Shown one piece after another: positions 63,011 to 64,000 of a DNA stretch of 64,000 nucleotides. The notes under the pieces are model-generated. The model saw only the letters and a program-made list of their open reading frames with translations, made no database searches and was not told the DNA's origin. Each line of letters opens with the position of its first letter. Position 1 is the stretch's first letter. The translations under genes and the position numbers were made by a program. Location of the stretch: assembly GCA_015999745.1 (NCBI GenBank), contig JAECQP010000002.1, positions 1 through 64,000 of the forward strand. The letters run 5' to 3'. The stretch comes from Sphingobacteriia bacterium. Lineage in GTDB: Bacteria; Bacteroidota; Bacteroidia; Chitinophagales; Chitinophagaceae.

Positions 63011-63375
63011 GGATATTCACTTACGATACGGAGGAGGTTGCTATCAATTACGTAATACTAAGTTAGATATAAAATATCAGCTTTTCATTTTCTAACAAAT
63101 GTATTTAGCGTTGGTAAGTGTTATCCATTAGTTCGCTTTGCCGTATTGGTTAGCTGTCAACTATTTTTTCTCCTTCTCTCTTGTTCATTCCAAAGAGCTA
63201 AATCGTTTTTGCATTTTAAGTTATCTAACATTTTATGAAGTTCGTTCGGTTTTTGTAAAATTCAACATGTCAATAAGCGTGAGTAATGCGATCGGTAGAT
63301 GGATAATATGGTTGGAACTTTTATCTTGCAGTATCATAGGATAAGGTTTAATGGTTAATGGTATTTGATTAGTGC

Positions 63376-63411
63376 GACCTCCCTGTTCATGGGGAATAGG
63401 GAGGTCTTTTT
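63376..63411 (+). terminator. strong intrinsic terminator with no clear upstream gene
   Basis: GACCTCCC, a 15-base loop, GGGAGGTC, then TTTTT. It is the best terminator in the AT-rich tail of the window. The transcript it ends is unknown: either a short RNA begun near 63332 or the leader of the next gene. Confidence 0.75.
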
Positions 63412-63460
63412 AACCAAATTGCATTTAGGTTGTCCTAAAGAGTAAAACTAAATCTGTACT

Positions 63461-63949
63461 ATGGCATTACAAGTATTGGCTGTGAGTAGTGATAACCATG
63501 CTGCGTTATGGCAGCTTGAATGTAGTTTAAAGAAAGATGAAATATTTAGCAGGCGAAGCATAGAGATTATGAGTTTTTGCACACTGCGTAATGCTTTACA
63601 TGTGTTCAATTGTTTGCGCCCAGATGTGCTTTTAATAAATGTAAAATGGCTTGAGTTTTCCCGTGTTGAAAGAGTACAAGAGATCATTGTGCAGCTAACG
63701 GAATTGGAACCGGCAGCTAATATTGTGGTTATGACGCCAAACTACTGTTCACATACCCAACAATACATGCAGTTATCCGGTGTTAAGGGTTACGTATATC
63801 TTGATTCTCCATTCTTTACGGAAAGGGAAGTGTGGGAACATTTTGTTGTTTCACTTGAATATGCGGCAAAGGGGGAGTCTTTTTTTTGTTGCCCGTCCTC
63901 GCAGCAGAAATGGCAATTTCAAAGCTGTTTGGCAGATCGGCCAGCGTAG
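63461..63949 (+). CDS. orphan receiver-like regulator, probably frameshifted near the end
   Basis: A 162-residue ORF resembling a response-regulator receiver domain: LQVLAVSSDNHAAL at the start, LRPDVLLINVKW (the usual phospho-Asp may be the Asp in PDVLLI or is replaced), AANIVVMTPNY, and VKGYVYLDSPF. There is no DNA-binding domain. After a T8 run (63880-63887) the annotated frame gives unlikely QQKWQFQSC..., while the frame shifted by one gives PVLAAEMAISKLFG..., a typical linker-like helix, ending at TAA 63967-63969. It may be a pseudogene, a phase-variable gene or a sequencing error. Confidence 0.6.
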   Translation: MALQVLAVSSDNHAALWQLECSLKKDEIFSRRSIEIMSFCTLRNALHVFNCLRPDVLLINVKWLEFSRVERVQEIIVQLTELEPAANIVVMTPNYCSHTQQYMQLSGVKGYVYLDSPFFTEREVWEHFVVSLEYAAKGESFFCCPSSQQKWQFQSCLADRPA

Positions 63950-64000
63950 AATGTGATATTGACAGGTAATTTTCTTGAAATCCGTAAACAATCCGCAATA

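Larger units (their letters stand above)
62919..63460. other. 542-base AT-rich intergenic region
   Basis: It holds a hairpin upstream of mauE (62982-63010), an unconvincing 68-codon ORF at 63138-63344, a possible promoter TTATCTTGC near 63332 and the terminator hairpin at 63376-63411. No other coding signal was recognised. Confidence 0.6.

Noticed and set aside
63138-63344. 68-codon ORF upstream of the receiver-like gene
   Set aside because: Skewed composition, no start context or motif; the region is better explained as intergenic with hairpins.
1-64000. CRISPR array, tRNA/rRNA genes, transposase or prophage genes
   Set aside because: No spaced direct repeats, cloverleaf-like sequences in gaps, DDE/serine/tyrosine recombinase motifs or phage structural genes were seen on reading both strands.

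Overview
The window is chromosomal DNA from a Bacteroidota bacterium, most likely of the order Chitinophagales (Chitinophagaceae-like). The evidence is an ECF sigma / FecR / SusC / SusD block, DUF6520-MauE and DUF6728-type small proteins, surE and lpxB close together, a ligase-associated helicase/phosphoesterase pair, and many TAnnTTTG-type promoter -7 elements. No tRNA, rRNA, CRISPR array, complete insertion sequence or prophage was seen. The family assignment is inference; the genes themselves are read from the sequence.

Layout. 1-3.2 kb: the end of a VOC protein, a tandem SnoaL-like secreted protein, a subclass A2-like class A beta-lactamase and a stand-alone type I methionine aminopeptidase. 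3.3-6.2 kb: methionine synthesis (metZ, metX) around an OsmC protein, then a one-TM small protein. 6.2-10.9 kb: lpxB and surE separated by a BlaI/BlaR-type pair with a double operator. 10.9-19.4 kb: an M14 peptidase, a LexA-like HTH/S24 repressor, and a guaA - periplasmic binding protein - DEXH helicase run followed by the PdeM-like phosphoesterase. 19.4-22.3 kb: a GIN-domain lipoprotein with a two-component system. 22.3-36.9 kb: mostly housekeeping (rpsT, sucAB, an RsmB-type methyltransferase, mnmA, ssb, an Ldh2 dehydrogenase, a GH19 enzyme, lysC, a PLP decarboxylase, YitT, queA). 37.1-47.4 kb: a WG-repeat protein, a fused Opp/Dpp ATPase, split cytochrome c maturation genes (ccmC-ccmD, and ccmB with tdk), glutamate dehydrogenase, a free HsdR_N domain, AMP nucleosidase and kdtA. 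47.4-51.8 kb: a sugar-nucleotide operon (DegT aminotransferase, ugd, UDP-glucuronate decarboxylase, rfbD). 51.8-53.2 kb: a haem c lipoprotein and an NTF2-like protein.

53.4-64 kb is the accessory region: ECF sigma, FecR, SusC with an STN signalling domain, SusD, a TlpA-like thioredoxin lipoprotein-type protein, and on the opposite strand a MauE-like redox membrane protein followed by a small exported DUF6520-like protein with two cysteines. Base composition drops sharply part way through susC, so the variable part of this locus looks imported. Taken together the genes suggest a regulated outer-membrane uptake system coupled to a periplasmic thiol-redox pair acting on a small secreted protein. 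This is the best candidate in the window for an undescribed system. The window ends in an orphan receiver-like gene that seems to be frameshifted at a T8 run and is preceded by a strong terminator hairpin of unknown purpose.
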